Translations under genes and position numbers: made by a program
Part shown: in pieces, positions 33,247 to 41,429 of the stretch
How positions within the stretch are numbered: position 1 is the first letter of the stretch
How the letters are laid out: each line of letters begins with the position of its first letter
The notes under the pieces: generated by a model
Database searches by the model: none
Seen by the model: only the letters and a program-made list of their open reading frames with translations
What the model was told of the DNA's origin: nothing
Assembly (NCBI RefSeq): GCF_030053895.1
Contig: NZ_CP125781.1
Location: 2,790,001-2,854,000 of the forward strand
Source: Trabulsiella odontotermitis
Lineage (GTDB): Bacteria > Pseudomonadota > Gammaproteobacteria > Enterobacterales > Enterobacteriaceae
Reading direction: 5' to 3'
DNA length: 64,000 nucleotides

Positions 33247-33846
33247 CTACTGTTCGGTGAACGCAGCCGTTTTGCTGGATCCAGGTAACGCGTCAGCCGC
33301 AGCTTCCAGAATTCGTCGTGACAAATTTTCGTCTTCTACGGCGCGTGACAACATCAGCGCGCCGACCATCATTGACAGAATAGCGAGGGCATTCATATCG
33401 TTTTGTGTCTCCCCCTGACTACGGGAAAGGGCTTTCTCAATAACCTCTGAATAGCCCCGAATACCGTTCTCAAAACTCTGGCGGATTGGCCCCTCCCGGC
33501 GGGCGACGTCCGCCACCAGGGCAGCAATCGCGCAGCCCACGGCGGGATTGTTCCGGTGCTCGGGCGAGAGATATCGGTCGATGATCGCCGCCATCACATC
33601 GCCATTGCTGCTGTTAATGAGCGAATTCAGCGTGTCAATATTTGCCGCCATCGCCTGCTCGCACGCTTCAACCGCAAGATCATCTTTTGACCCGAACTGC
33701 TTGTAGAACCCGCCTTGCGTCAGGCCCACAGCACCCATAATTCCGCTCAAAGCAACACCGTCAATGCCGTGTTCGCGAAAAAGTTTCGCTGCTTCCTTAA
33801 CAACAGCGCGACGATTCTCCTCGGCCTTCGCCCGACTCACTTTCAT
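33247..33846 (-). CDS. TetR/AcrR-family regulator
   Basis: A 199-residue regulator: HTH RRAVVKEAAKLFREHGIDGVALSGIMGAVGLTQGGFYKQFGSKDDL at residues about 8-55, followed by an all-helical ligand domain with a lone Cys in NPAVGCAIAAL, a pattern seen in electrophile-sensing relatives. A 10-bp perfect inverted repeat just upstream is its probable operator. It probably controls the co-directional aldo-keto reductase gene. Confidence 0.9.
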   Translation of the reverse strand: MKVSRAKAEENRRAVVKEAAKLFREHGIDGVALSGIMGAVGLTQGGFYKQFGSKDDLAVEACEQAMAANIDTLNSLINSSNGDVMAAIIDRYLSPEHRNNPAVGCAIAALVADVARREGPIRQSFENGIRGYSEVIEKALSRSQGETQNDMNALAILSMMVGALMLSRAVEDENLSRRILEAAADALPGSSKTAAFTEQ

Positions 33847-33863
33847 GGAATACCTCAATATGA

Positions 33864-33889
33864 TTTTAGATTATCAATATAATCTAAAA
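33864..33889. promoter_or_regulatory. Perfect 10-bp inverted repeat operator of the TetR-type gene
   Basis: TTTTAGATTA / TAATCTAAAA separated by TCAATA, starting 18 bp upstream of the ATG at 33846. Size and place are typical of TetR operators. Confidence 0.75.
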
Positions 33890-34033
33890 AGGATAGTAGT
33901 AAAGGAATCTTTAACGGTCTGCCGCTGACGCCCGTGATTACGATTACCTTGCTAATCTTTCTGTCGCAGTTTCTTTTGCAAAGGATCCGGCATATCGTGT
34001 TATGAGTGTTAGCTCATTAACAGGAACGACATC

Positions 34034-34939
34034 ATGCGTGACCTCCCCCCTACCGCCACGCTGCGTACATTTGAAGTTGCCACCCGCCATACCACATTTA
34101 CCTCAGCGGCCGCAGAGCTGTTTATTACACAAAGCGCGGTCAGTCATCAGCTGAAAAATCTGGAGGAAATCTGGGGCGTGCAGCTTTTTGAGCGAGGGAA
34201 AACCCTCAGGCTGACCCCGGCTGGTGCAGCGCTTGCTCCCCTGGTGCGCGAATTCTTTAGTAAGCTTGAAACCACACTTGCCGATCTTCGAGAGCAAAAA
34301 GGCCGGGTGCGATTGCGGGTTAATACCACTTACTCTTTCGCCCTGAAATGGCTGCTGCCCCGCCTGCCAGGTTTGGCACGTTTGCATCCGGAAATTCTGG
34401 TAACGCTGGAAAGCACTGACAAAGCCATCAATTTCGCCAGTACCGATTCCGATGTGGCGATCCGTTTTGGCCATGGTAATTATCCGGCGCTGCACACAGA
34501 ATTTATGTTCCGCGAGCAGCTATTTCCGGTTGCCAGCCCGGCGCTATTACAACGTTTTGGCATACCCGACGAACCTGCCGAACTGCTGCGTTACCCCCTT
34601 CTTATGCGTGATGGCGCGGATCTGGTGCCGAAATGGGATGTCTGGTTTAAGTTTATCGGCCTGAACACGGATGTGCTGCATGAAAGCGTTCGTTTCGCGG
34701 ATACTAATATGACGATTGAAGCCGCGCTACTCGGTCAGGGCATTGCATTAGCACGCAGCGGGCATGTTGAAAAAGAGATTGCTGATGGCAGTCTGGTGCG
34801 CCTCTTTGATGTGCCTTTTCCTTCCCCCGCCGCCTATTATTTCGTCTGCCCGAAAGGTATCGAAACGCAACCGCACATCATTCATTTCCGTAAATGGTTA
34901 CTGGCGGAATCACAACAGGCGCAGCTCAGTTACCGTTGA
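34034..34939 (+). CDS. LysR-type regulator, GcvA-like
   Basis: A 301-residue LysR protein of the GcvA/AmpR subgroup: PPTATLRTFEVATRHTTFTSAAAELFITQSAVSHQLKNLE is the HTH, and SDSDVAIRFGHGNYPALHTEFMF is a subgroup-typical effector segment. It is followed on the same strand, after 75 bp, by an EamA transporter and a ketopantoate-reductase-like gene, which may be its regulon. Effector unknown. Confidence 0.88.
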   Translation: MRDLPPTATLRTFEVATRHTTFTSAAAELFITQSAVSHQLKNLEEIWGVQLFERGKTLRLTPAGAALAPLVREFFSKLETTLADLREQKGRVRLRVNTTYSFALKWLLPRLPGLARLHPEILVTLESTDKAINFASTDSDVAIRFGHGNYPALHTEFMFREQLFPVASPALLQRFGIPDEPAELLRYPLLMRDGADLVPKWDVWFKFIGLNTDVLHESVRFADTNMTIEAALLGQGIALARSGHVEKEIADGSLVRLFDVPFPSPAAYYFVCPKGIETQPHIIHFRKWLLAESQQAQLSYR

Positions 34940-35014
34940 AGTATGAGTATTTGCTCATAGTTTAATGACAACACTTCACTTTTCATTCGGGCACATGCCG
35001 TTTAGCATCAGGAT

Positions 35015-35842
35015 ATGCCCATTCATATTGTTTTACTTACATTATTTGCCGCTCTGCTACATGCCAGCTGGAACGCCTTGTTGCGCGGCGGGACTGACCG
35101 GTTATGGTCGATGACCATTATGTGTCTGACGATCGCCGTGACCTGTGCCGCAACCGCACTGTTTTTGCCAGCCCCTGACAGCGCCAGCTGGAAATACGCG
35201 CTGCTCTCGGCACTGCTGCATGTCGGCTATAACCTGTGTCTGATACGCAGCTATCGGAGCGGAGATTTCGGCCAGACCTACCCGATAGCACGCGGTTCTT
35301 CACCACTGATGGTGACCTGTGCGGCGGCACTGTTCGCCGGGGAAAGAATTGAACTGAGCACCCTTCTCGGTATCACACTCATTTCCGTCGGCATCCTGAT
35401 GCTTGCCGCCGTTGGGCGCAAACGGGTGATGTCAGGTTTGCAATATCCCCTTGCTACAGGGGCGTTTATCGCCGCGTATAGCGTCGTGGATGGTATGGGT
35501 GTGCGCGTCTCCGGCAACGCGCTTTCCTATACCGTATGGATGAGCGCATTATGGGGTGTGATGATGCCAGCACTCTATATCACATTGCGCGACAGTAAAA
35601 GTTTGCTCTGCTGGCGACCCGATTTACTCCGTGCGGCAGGGGGCGGTCTTGTTTCGCTGCTCGCTTACGGCATCATCATTTATGCCATGACAGCAGCGCC
35701 AATGGGGGCTGTCTCTGCATTACGTGAAACCAGCGTGTTGTTTGCCGCTGTGCTGGGTTATCTGTTTCTCGGCGAAACGTTAACGCTGAGAAAAATGCTG
35801 ACGTGCACAATGATTGCCGCCGGTACGCTGATGATAGGTTAA
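35015..35842 (+). CDS. EamA/DMT-superfamily transporter
   Basis: A 275-residue protein with about ten hydrophobic segments in two EamA repeats (HIVLLTLFAALLHASWNALLRGG and the second starting GAFIAAYSVVDGMGVRVSG). Such proteins mostly export metabolites. It is followed 20 bp later by a PanE-like reductase, so the two are probably co-transcribed. Confidence 0.85.
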   Translation: MPIHIVLLTLFAALLHASWNALLRGGTDRLWSMTIMCLTIAVTCAATALFLPAPDSASWKYALLSALLHVGYNLCLIRSYRSGDFGQTYPIARGSSPLMVTCAAALFAGERIELSTLLGITLISVGILMLAAVGRKRVMSGLQYPLATGAFIAAYSVVDGMGVRVSGNALSYTVWMSALWGVMMPALYITLRDSKSLLCWRPDLLRAAGGGLVSLLAYGIIIYAMTAAPMGAVSALRETSVLFAAVLGYLFLGETLTLRKMLTCTMIAAGTLMIG

Positions 35843-35862
35843 TCAAATCAGGAGAATACACG

Positions 35863-36753
35863 ATGTCTGACCATCTCTCGATTGCGCTTGTTGGTCCGGG
35901 GGCTATCGGTACGACCATCGCCGCTGTACTTCACGAAGTTGACCGTACCCCCGTTCTTTGCGGGCGCACCGCGCATTCGCAGTTAATTTTGCGTCATGAT
36001 GAGGGTGAAATTGTCGTACCAGGTCCGGTACTGAGCAATCCGGCGACGATAAGCCACCCGTTCGATCTGGTGTTTGTCGCGTTGAAAACGACTCAGGTCG
36101 CTGACAGCGCCGGGTGGCTGGCCGCATTGTGCGATGAAAATACTGTTGTGTGCGCACTGCAAAATGGCGTCGAACAGGAAACACAGCTGAAACCCTTTGT
36201 TAACGGCGCAAAAGTGTTGCCGTCGGTGGTGTGGTTCCCGGCCCAGCGCGAGCCTGATGCTTCGGTATGGTTACGCGCCAGACCGCGCCTGACGCTGCCG
36301 CATGTGCCGCAGGTAAAACGGGTTGTAGATGCGCTCGCGGGCACGCGCTGCGCGGTTGAGCTGTCTGCTGATTTTATCTCCATCGCCTGGCGCAAACTGT
36401 TGCAGAACGCCGTCGCGGGTCTGATGGTGCTGGCGAATCGCCGTGCCGGAATGTTCGCCCGCGAGGATATCACTGAACTGGCGCTGGCTTATCTGCGCGA
36501 ATGTCTGACGGTAGCCCGTGCGGAAGGCGCAGAACTGCCCGATAGCGTTCTGCAGGAGATCATCGACGGTTTTCATCGCGCCCCTGCGGATTTAAGTACC
36601 TCTATTCTCGCCGACCGTCAGGCCAATCGCCCGATGGAGTGGGATATCCGCAACGGCGTGATACAGCGTTATGGTCGCTTACATCAGATTCCAACGCCCA
36701 TCAGTGACGTCGTGGTGCCGCTGCTGGCGGCAGGAAGTGAGGGGCCAGGTTGA
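35863..36753 (+). CDS. 2-dehydropantoate 2-reductase family oxidoreductase
   Basis: A 296-residue ApbA/PanE-type protein. The N-terminal Rossmann motif is VGPGAIGTTIAAVLHE; the C-terminal helical domain carries the catalytic-type Lys in ISIAWRKLLQNAVAGL. VKLKTTQ- and QNGVEQE-type loops of the family are present (FVALKTTQV, CALQNGVEQE). It is not panE itself, which lies elsewhere in E. coli, so the substrate may be another 2-keto acid. ATG 35863 follows CAGGAGAATACACG. Confidence 0.85.
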   Translation: MSDHLSIALVGPGAIGTTIAAVLHEVDRTPVLCGRTAHSQLILRHDEGEIVVPGPVLSNPATISHPFDLVFVALKTTQVADSAGWLAALCDENTVVCALQNGVEQETQLKPFVNGAKVLPSVVWFPAQREPDASVWLRARPRLTLPHVPQVKRVVDALAGTRCAVELSADFISIAWRKLLQNAVAGLMVLANRRAGMFAREDITELALAYLRECLTVARAEGAELPDSVLQEIIDGFHRAPADLSTSILADRQANRPMEWDIRNGVIQRYGRLHQIPTPISDVVVPLLAAGSEGPG

Positions 36754-36819
36754 TAACGTTCTGGAGCAGAGAACATACGGCCTCCCTATTGATTGCCAGT
36801 GGAGGCCGTCTGCGTTTTA

Positions 36820-36990
36820 TTATCCTTTCGGCTCGATCCCTCGAGATTGCAATTCCTTTCGCAGTATCCGTTTTAGCCAGGTCGCCAGCGTACTGTCGCC
36901 ATCCTTACGCGCCTGCTCTTCAAGCTGTATACGAAACTCATGAGAAAGTCTGATTTGGTACTGATCGGTTTTCGCCTTTTGTGTTGACAT
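36820..36990 (-). CDS. 56-residue ribbon-helix-helix-like DNA-binding protein
   Basis: A short ORF reading MSTQKAKTDQYQIRLSHEFR, then a helix rich in Glu/Arg, ending GIEPKG. A strand (DQYQIRLS) followed by two helices (HEFRIQLEEQARKDG; TLATWLKRILRKELQSRG) is the Arc/MetJ-type layout. A perfect palindrome TGTAATTACA directly abuts its ATG, and an identical palindrome lies 31 bp away, inside a divergent promoter pair. It is therefore probably an autorepressor also controlling the 116-residue gene at 37126. No identified family member is claimed. Confidence 0.75.
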   Translation of the reverse strand: MSTQKAKTDQYQIRLSHEFRIQLEEQARKDGDSTLATWLKRILRKELQSRGIEPKG

Positions 36991-37037
36991 TGTAATTACA
37001 AATTCCGTAGCATAGTCTTATTGTAATTACACCGCAA
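36984..37037. promoter_or_regulatory. Overlapping divergent promoters with two identical operators
   Basis: Two perfect TGTAATTACA palindromes at 36991-37000 and 37022-37031, 31 bp centre to centre (about three helical turns). The plus-strand promoter is TTGACA (36984-36989), 18-bp spacer, TAGCAT (37008-37013). The minus-strand promoter is TTGCGG (37037-37032), 17-bp spacer, TATGCT (37014-37009). Each palindrome occupies the spacer of one promoter. The architecture predicts simultaneous repression of both by the 56-residue protein. Confidence 0.7.
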
Positions 37038-37065
37038 TGACGAGGTGTAATGCAACTGAAATGAA

Positions 37066-37094
37066 GCCCGGCAGTGCGCGAACACATGCCGGGC
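37066..37094 (+). promoter_or_regulatory. Leader hairpin before the 116-residue gene
   Basis: Arms GCCCGGCA / TGCCGGGC with a 13-nt loop in the 5' leader, ending 20 bp before the Shine-Dalgarno GGAG. No T tract follows, so it is more likely a stability or translation element than a terminator. Confidence 0.45.
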
Positions 37095-37125
37095 CTCTGA
37101 CCACAACATTAACGGAGATAATGCT

Positions 37126-37476
37126 ATGGCTAACGCTGATGCTACCACAAACATATATACCGACTCACTGCGCTATACGGACATTCACTATTCTGATATG
37201 GCAGGCGCACTGGCGAATATTGATTTTTCCAGAATGGATGACGGCGAATGTCTGATGCTCTCCTGGCGCTGCGACGAAACCCGCGCGGGGTTATGCCACT
37301 GCCTGGCTTTTTTAGGTGACTTGCTGGCAAAGGGAGATGCTAACCTCATGTCAGAAAACTATCGTTGTCAGATAGCACATACGCTGACAACCATCAGCCA
37401 GCTTGTCCCTGCCCTCACCGACTTGTCACAATTTGTTATGGCCGATTTGCGTGGGCGGGGAGCAGTACTGTCGTAA
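37126..37476 (+). CDS. Hypothetical 116-residue protein
   Basis: I do not recognise this protein. It is acidic, without signal or membrane segment, with three Cys residues clustered in the middle (LMLSWRCDETRAGLCHCLAFLGDLL) and helical predicted ends. A good Shine-Dalgarno (CGGAGATAATGCT) precedes ATG 37126. It is transcribed divergently from the 56-residue RHH-like gene through a shared operator region and could be that protein's partner or target. Function unknown. Confidence 0.65.
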   Translation: MANADATTNIYTDSLRYTDIHYSDMAGALANIDFSRMDDGECLMLSWRCDETRAGLCHCLAFLGDLLAKGDANLMSENYRCQIAHTLTTISQLVPALTDLSQFVMADLRGRGAVLS

Positions 37477-37842
37477 GTGTGGAAGGCATGAGCCCACGAA
37501 GGTGGGCTCTGGAAATCTGATACAGGTAACACAACGCATCGTTGTCAGCACCGAGTGAAAAAACATGCCTGCCATTTTTCACAAATGCCTTTAAATCAAA
37601 CGATGAGGATGCTACTGAGCGGAAATAGGTTGACAGGCTGCTTAGTGCCAGTAGCGGACGTATGAACACTTGATTTAATTCTATTAATGGCAGAGCATAG
37701 TGGATAAAAATGGAGGACCGTTGGTGATTATTGTATCATATACTCACCGTATATAACCTTTGCGATTCATAATTCTTTCATTGTTTTATTATGATGAAAG
37801 TTGCGTGATTTGATGTAATGAGATAAAGGGAAAAAGATTGTC
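37477..37842. other. Intergenic region with hairpin and repeat R2
   Basis: A 366-bp region. A GAGCCCA / TGGGCTC hairpin at 37490-37509 follows the 116-residue gene without a T tract. Repeat R2 is at 37630-37661. The last 150 bp are AT-rich and probably carry the promoter of the 208-residue gene. No other gene seen. Confidence 0.55.
37630..37661. repeat. Dispersed stem-loop repeat, copy R2
   Basis: TTGACAGGCTGCTTAGTGCC and the following AGTAGCGGACGT differ from R1 at 19981 at only three positions over 32. It lies ahead of the AT-rich block encoding the membrane protein and the nuclease-like protein. Confidence 0.7.
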
Positions 37843-38469
37843 ATGAAAAAAATAGTATCTATATTTTCTTTGGCAGTGATTCTGTTATTATCTATGAAAG
37901 GTATTACCTATATCGATTTTTCCGAAAAAGATATGATAAAATCAATCGTTCCGGCCTGGATTCAAGCCATTGGTAGTATTTTAGCAATAATTATTGCTGG
38001 TATGATTTCAGCCAATCAAATTAAACATGAAAAACAACTTGAAAAAAGAAAAGTAGCCGAGTCAGATTTGGCAAAAATGCATATAGTAAGAGCGTTGATA
38101 ATACGTTCGTTAACGTTAATGAATGAGGTCCGTACGGCAATGGAACGTGGCGAAAAAAACGACTTTCAGCAAGTATCTCCGTGGACTATGCGTAATACAA
38201 AGCGCGCAATTGATAATTTAAATTTATTTGAAGTACCAGAGGGAATGTTAGCTCTAGATCTGTTGGCCATAGGCCCATCTCTTGAGGAAATAGCAAAGTT
38301 ATGGGAACAATGTATGCAAGAGTCATTACACTCTGAAAATCACACCCCTACTATTGATTCTTATAATGATCTTGATGAAGCATCTCAAGAGGTTTTGAAA
38401 ATATGTGAAGCCGCTTTTAAATTGGCTACGCAAGAGGTTAATCGGCTTTTGGCTATAGTTAAAGAATGA
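37843..38469 (+). CDS. Hypothetical membrane-anchored protein
   Basis: A 208-residue protein of unknown family. Two hydrophobic segments lie at about residues 4-21 and 38-57 (WIQAIGSILAIIIAGMISA), followed by a charged, probably coiled-coil segment (HEKQLEKRKVAESDLAKMH) and a helical cytoplasmic part. The layout suggests an inner-membrane anchor with a cytosolic helical domain. Its coding sequence is AT-rich with many AAA, ATA and TTA codons, unlike backbone genes nearby, indicating horizontal origin. Confidence 0.7.
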   Translation: MKKIVSIFSLAVILLLSMKGITYIDFSEKDMIKSIVPAWIQAIGSILAIIIAGMISANQIKHEKQLEKRKVAESDLAKMHIVRALIIRSLTLMNEVRTAMERGEKNDFQQVSPWTMRNTKRAIDNLNLFEVPEGMLALDLLAIGPSLEEIAKLWEQCMQESLHSENHTPTIDSYNDLDEASQEVLKICEAAFKLATQEVNRLLAIVKE

Positions 38470-38860
38470 CATTGTATCGAATATTATTTTATTGGTTTAA
38501 GCTCATAATGCCTACAATTATATAGATGCTTTCTGTTAACTCTGCAGTATTATTTTTCATGATGCTCTTAACTTTCACGGCTAAGAGAAAATTACGTTGT
38601 AATGATATCGTTATAAATGAGGCGAATAACTCTTACAACGGAGCAAGAGGGTTGTCACAAATAGAGGAGCTCTAGATATATACATCAATGATACAGGCTT
38701 CAATATATCACTGTAATATTGCAGATCAATGCCTGCACAAGTATATTAACCCGCTCAAGGCTATTTAGCAGACTTGTACAAGTCTCCTCCAGTAACGCTT
38801 CATGTCAAAAGCGGGCGTTATGTATAGAGTAAATAATCAGTCATTGGAATCGGGCTAGTT
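38470..38860. other. AT-rich intergenic region, convergent gene ends
   Basis: A 391-bp region between the 3' ends of the membrane protein and the nuclease-like gene. I see no ORF, repeat or clear terminator here. Confidence 0.5.
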
Positions 38861-39628
38861 TTAGTTAGGAGGGATGATAGCCTTAGAGTTTAACAGGATG
38901 CTTCGGTCACTTCCTTCGTACGTGGAAGTAAAACTTCCTATTTTTCTCTCCAAGAAATCAGACCAATTTCTACCTAGCTCATCTATAAAATCAACAAATG
39001 AATCATCGACCCGCTCACTATAACTGGGTACCCAAAGTAATTTAGGTTCATTTGAACCATTGATTGTAATATAGCGATTCAAAGTCATATATACAAAACA
39101 ATTTATCGAAGAATAAGAATGAGTTAATGCATCACAAGCTAATGCTTGGACTAAATAAGGTGAAATGCCAGTAAAACCATCATTGACAAAAAATAAAACA
39201 CCCTTGGCGTTAGGAACATCGAAATATTTTTTTGTTTCCTTAATTTGTGTGTTTGCTTTTTTTAGAATCCTAGTAATTCCCGGGCGAGCCAGTCTTACAA
39301 ATTCATATTTAAACCAATTTGGAAAATTATCATTTCCTCCTAAAAGCGAAGGTTTCCAATCCGGGCATTCTTGTAGTAATCGCTTCATCATTTCAAAAAA
39401 CTTTATTTCTGCACCTTTCTGGTTAAGGAATTCGGTTTTAATTTCTTTTAACTCACCTATTATATTATGGTTCTTGAATGAATAATCAGCATTTTCAAAA
39501 GAAGGATTCCCTGGTAAAATATCAGATACAACACATCCTCCATTTTGTCGAATAAAAGAATGAAAGGTGTCCTCAACTGGCAAAGGGGAATGTGGACCAA
39601 TATCCCAAAATTTTTCATAATTGCTCAT
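38861..39628 (-). CDS. Hypothetical protein with PD-(D/E)XK-like motif
   Basis: A 255-residue protein I cannot place in a named family. Around residues 46-64 it reads ENADYSFKNHNIIGELKEIK: Asp48, ten residues, then Glu59-Leu-Lys61, matching the D-x(n)-E-x-K core of PD-(D/E)XK nucleases. A helix with Glu (AEIKFFEMMKRLL) follows. The C-terminal half has LFFVNDGFTGISPYLV and FVYMTLNRYITING, strand-like. It is AT-rich against the backbone and convergent with the 208-residue membrane protein. Nuclease activity is a motif-level inference. Confidence 0.65.
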   Translation of the reverse strand: MSNYEKFWDIGPHSPLPVEDTFHSFIRQNGGCVVSDILPGNPSFENADYSFKNHNIIGELKEIKTEFLNQKGAEIKFFEMMKRLLQECPDWKPSLLGGNDNFPNWFKYEFVRLARPGITRILKKANTQIKETKKYFDVPNAKGVLFFVNDGFTGISPYLVQALACDALTHSYSSINCFVYMTLNRYITINGSNEPKLLWVPSYSERVDDSFVDFIDELGRNWSDFLERKIGSFTSTYEGSDRSILLNSKAIIPPN

Positions 39629-40040
39629 GCCGACCTCATAATTAATAATAAAAAAAGGGGTATAACCAATCCAAGATTACAACACTAGGCAGTGATAGTC
39701 CACAGGCAATTAATCCTTTATATCCCCCTTAATTAGTAGTTTCATTAATAAATGTTCATTTTAATTGATGTATTCTCTGTGTCAAAAGCTTACGTTTGCG
39801 AGTATTGATATAAAGTATTCATAAATTAAATTCCTGTTTTAGGCGAACTTCTTTAGTCACAAAGTCCGCTTCTCGCTCATAACGGACATTCAGCGCTCTG
39901 TATATGTCCCCTTCGCGCCAGAAACAGACGCTACTAACGTCAGACTGAGTTCATTGTTGGGGTACTATAAAAGCATGTTGCCACCTTCCTGGTGATGGTG
40001 GAGGTGGAGGTGGCAAAACGACAATCCTGCGATGGGTCTT
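39629..40040. other. Intergenic region with repeats R3 and R4'
   Basis: A 412-bp region holding repeat copies at 39865-39887 (pairs with R4) and 39911-39942 (pairs with R1). The segment near 39990-40020 is purine-rich (GGTGGAGGTGGAGGTGG). No credible gene. Confidence 0.55.
39865..39942. repeat. Dispersed stem-loop repeats R4' and R3
   Basis: 39865-39887 matches R4 (21824-21846) at 20 of 23 positions, and 39911-39942 matches R1 (19992-20023) at 25 of 32. They close the AT-rich block that R2 opens. Confidence 0.62.
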
Positions 40041-40454
40041 CTACACTGATGATGGCCATACGTGCGGGACAATTTTGTTTGCCGTTAACGGTGCCAGTTG
40101 CCTGGACGAAATATCAGAAGGTGACAACCAGAGAATTTCCTCAATTTCAGCGGCGGGTCGAACTTCCTGAATGCATCTTTCTGTGCTGAACATACTGGCG
40201 TGAAGAAGATGACCGGGCTCATTAGCCGCTATATCTGTAAATTCCCCAAGCGGCGTAAGCTCCTCAGGTGATAGTTCAAGGTTAAGCTCTTCCCTGAGTT
40301 CCCGAATCAGTGCTGACTGAGCGCTTTCTCCCGGCTCAATTTTCCCTCCGGGTTGCATAAAATATGCAGTGTCTCTTTTCCTGACAAGGAGTAACCGTCC
40401 TTTTCCGTCCTTCATGATGGCTGCAGCAATGTGGATAGTTTTTGGTTCAGGCAT
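40041..40454 (-). CDS. Nudix hydrolase
   Basis: A 137-residue protein with a complete Nudix box at residues 37-59: GKIEPGE, seven residues, RELREEL. It should hydrolyse a nucleoside diphosphate linked to another group; MutT-like activity is possible but not shown. The ATG at 40454 overlaps the end of the upstream LOG-family gene by 8 bp, so translation is probably coupled. Confidence 0.9.
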   Translation of the reverse strand: MPEPKTIHIAAAIMKDGKGRLLLVRKRDTAYFMQPGGKIEPGESAQSALIRELREELNLELSPEELTPLGEFTDIAANEPGHLLHASMFSTERCIQEVRPAAEIEEILWLSPSDISSRQLAPLTANKIVPHVWPSSV

Positions 40455-41034
40455 GATGATTTCCGTTCTGAGTAGTCCACTTTGAAACAGGGGGTACGTA
40501 GGTTTTAAAATAATCGATAATGTCTTGTAAATTTTCAGAAAACAGAAGCATGTCAGCATAGGCCTGTTTCATAAAACCTTCGCTTACCATTTGCTGCACC
40601 ATCACTCTTAGCGGATCATAAAAGTGGTTAACATTCAGAAACGCACAGGGTTTATCATGTATTCCGAGTTGCGCCCAGGTCCACTGTTCAAATATTTCCT
40701 CAGCAGTTCCTGCTCCACCAGGTAATGCGATAAAACCGGATGATAGTTCTGCCATCACATTTTTTCTCTGGTGCATATTATCCACCACATGAAGCTCGGA
40801 CAATCCGGTGTGAGCGATTTCACGCTCCAGCAAAGATTTCGGAATAACACCCGTTACATGCCCACCGTATGCGAGAGCGGAGTCAGCGACGGCACCCATC
40901 AAGCCAACACGTCCGCCGCCATAAACGAGACGTATCTCTTGTTCTGCCAGCCATTTACCTACGTGACGTGCAGCGTCCATGTACGCCGGTGAACAGCCCT
41001 CAGAAGAGCCACAGAATATGCCTACTGTGTGCAT
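40447..41034 (-). CDS. LOG-family protein (nucleoside monophosphate phosphoribohydrolase-like)
   Basis: A 195-residue Rossmann-like protein with the LOG signature PGGAGTAEEIFEQWTW and the GGGRVGLMG loop. Bacterial LOG proteins release the base from cytokinin-type or other nucleoside 5'-monophosphates. The start ATG 41034 follows GAGGAGAAAATATG-type sequence. Coupling with a Nudix enzyme suggests joint handling of modified or damaged nucleotides; this is inference. Confidence 0.88.
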   Translation of the reverse strand: MHTVGIFCGSSEGCSPAYMDAARHVGKWLAEQEIRLVYGGGRVGLMGAVADSALAYGGHVTGVIPKSLLEREIAHTGLSELHVVDNMHQRKNVMAELSSGFIALPGGAGTAEEIFEQWTWAQLGIHDKPCAFLNVNHFYDPLRVMVQQMVSEGFMKQAYADMLLFSENLQDIIDYFKTYVPPVSKWTTQNGNHHA

Positions 41035-41203
41035 ATTTTCTCCTCAAGAAAATGAACAGAAAGCCCCGTAATAGGGAGAATCAAGCGGGGCTCATGATAA
41101 CATTCGTCCTTTCCTGAAGGGAGTACCGTCGTTCGTCCCGATAGAGATGAGTAAGGCACAGATATAATGATGGTCAGTCTGATGTTTAATCCTCGCTCAT
41201 AGC

Positions 41204-41239
41204 AAAAAGCCCGCTTAAGTTTCCTTAAGCGGGCTTTTC
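41204..41239 (-). terminator. tRNA-Asn copy 3 terminator
   Basis: Long perfect stem AAAAGCCCGCTTAAG / CTTAAGCGGGCTTTT, unlike the CCTGCTTTCGAGCAGG terminator of the other three tRNA-Asn copies. Confidence 0.88.
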
Positions 41240-41245
41240 TAAATA

Positions 41246-41321
41246 TGGCTCCTCTGACTGGACTCGAACCAGTGACATACGGATTAACAGTCCGCCGTTC
41301 TACCGACTGAACTACAGAGGA
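41246..41321 (-). tRNA. tRNA-Asn (GTT), copy 3, reverse orientation
   Basis: Identical 76-nt tRNA-Asn on the minus strand with encoded CCA. The upstream flank GCGCCCCGTTCACACAATT resembles that of copies 1 and 2. Together with copy 2 it forms a 27.8-kb-spaced inverted pair enclosing the accessory core. Confidence 0.95.
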
Positions 41322-41429
41322 ATTGTGTGAACGGGGCGCATATTAACGAGGCGCCCCGGGCTTGTCAAAGTCTGTTTTCACTATTTAAATCGTTTGCCGA
41401 TTTATTCTCCATTCCGGACGATCCCTCCC

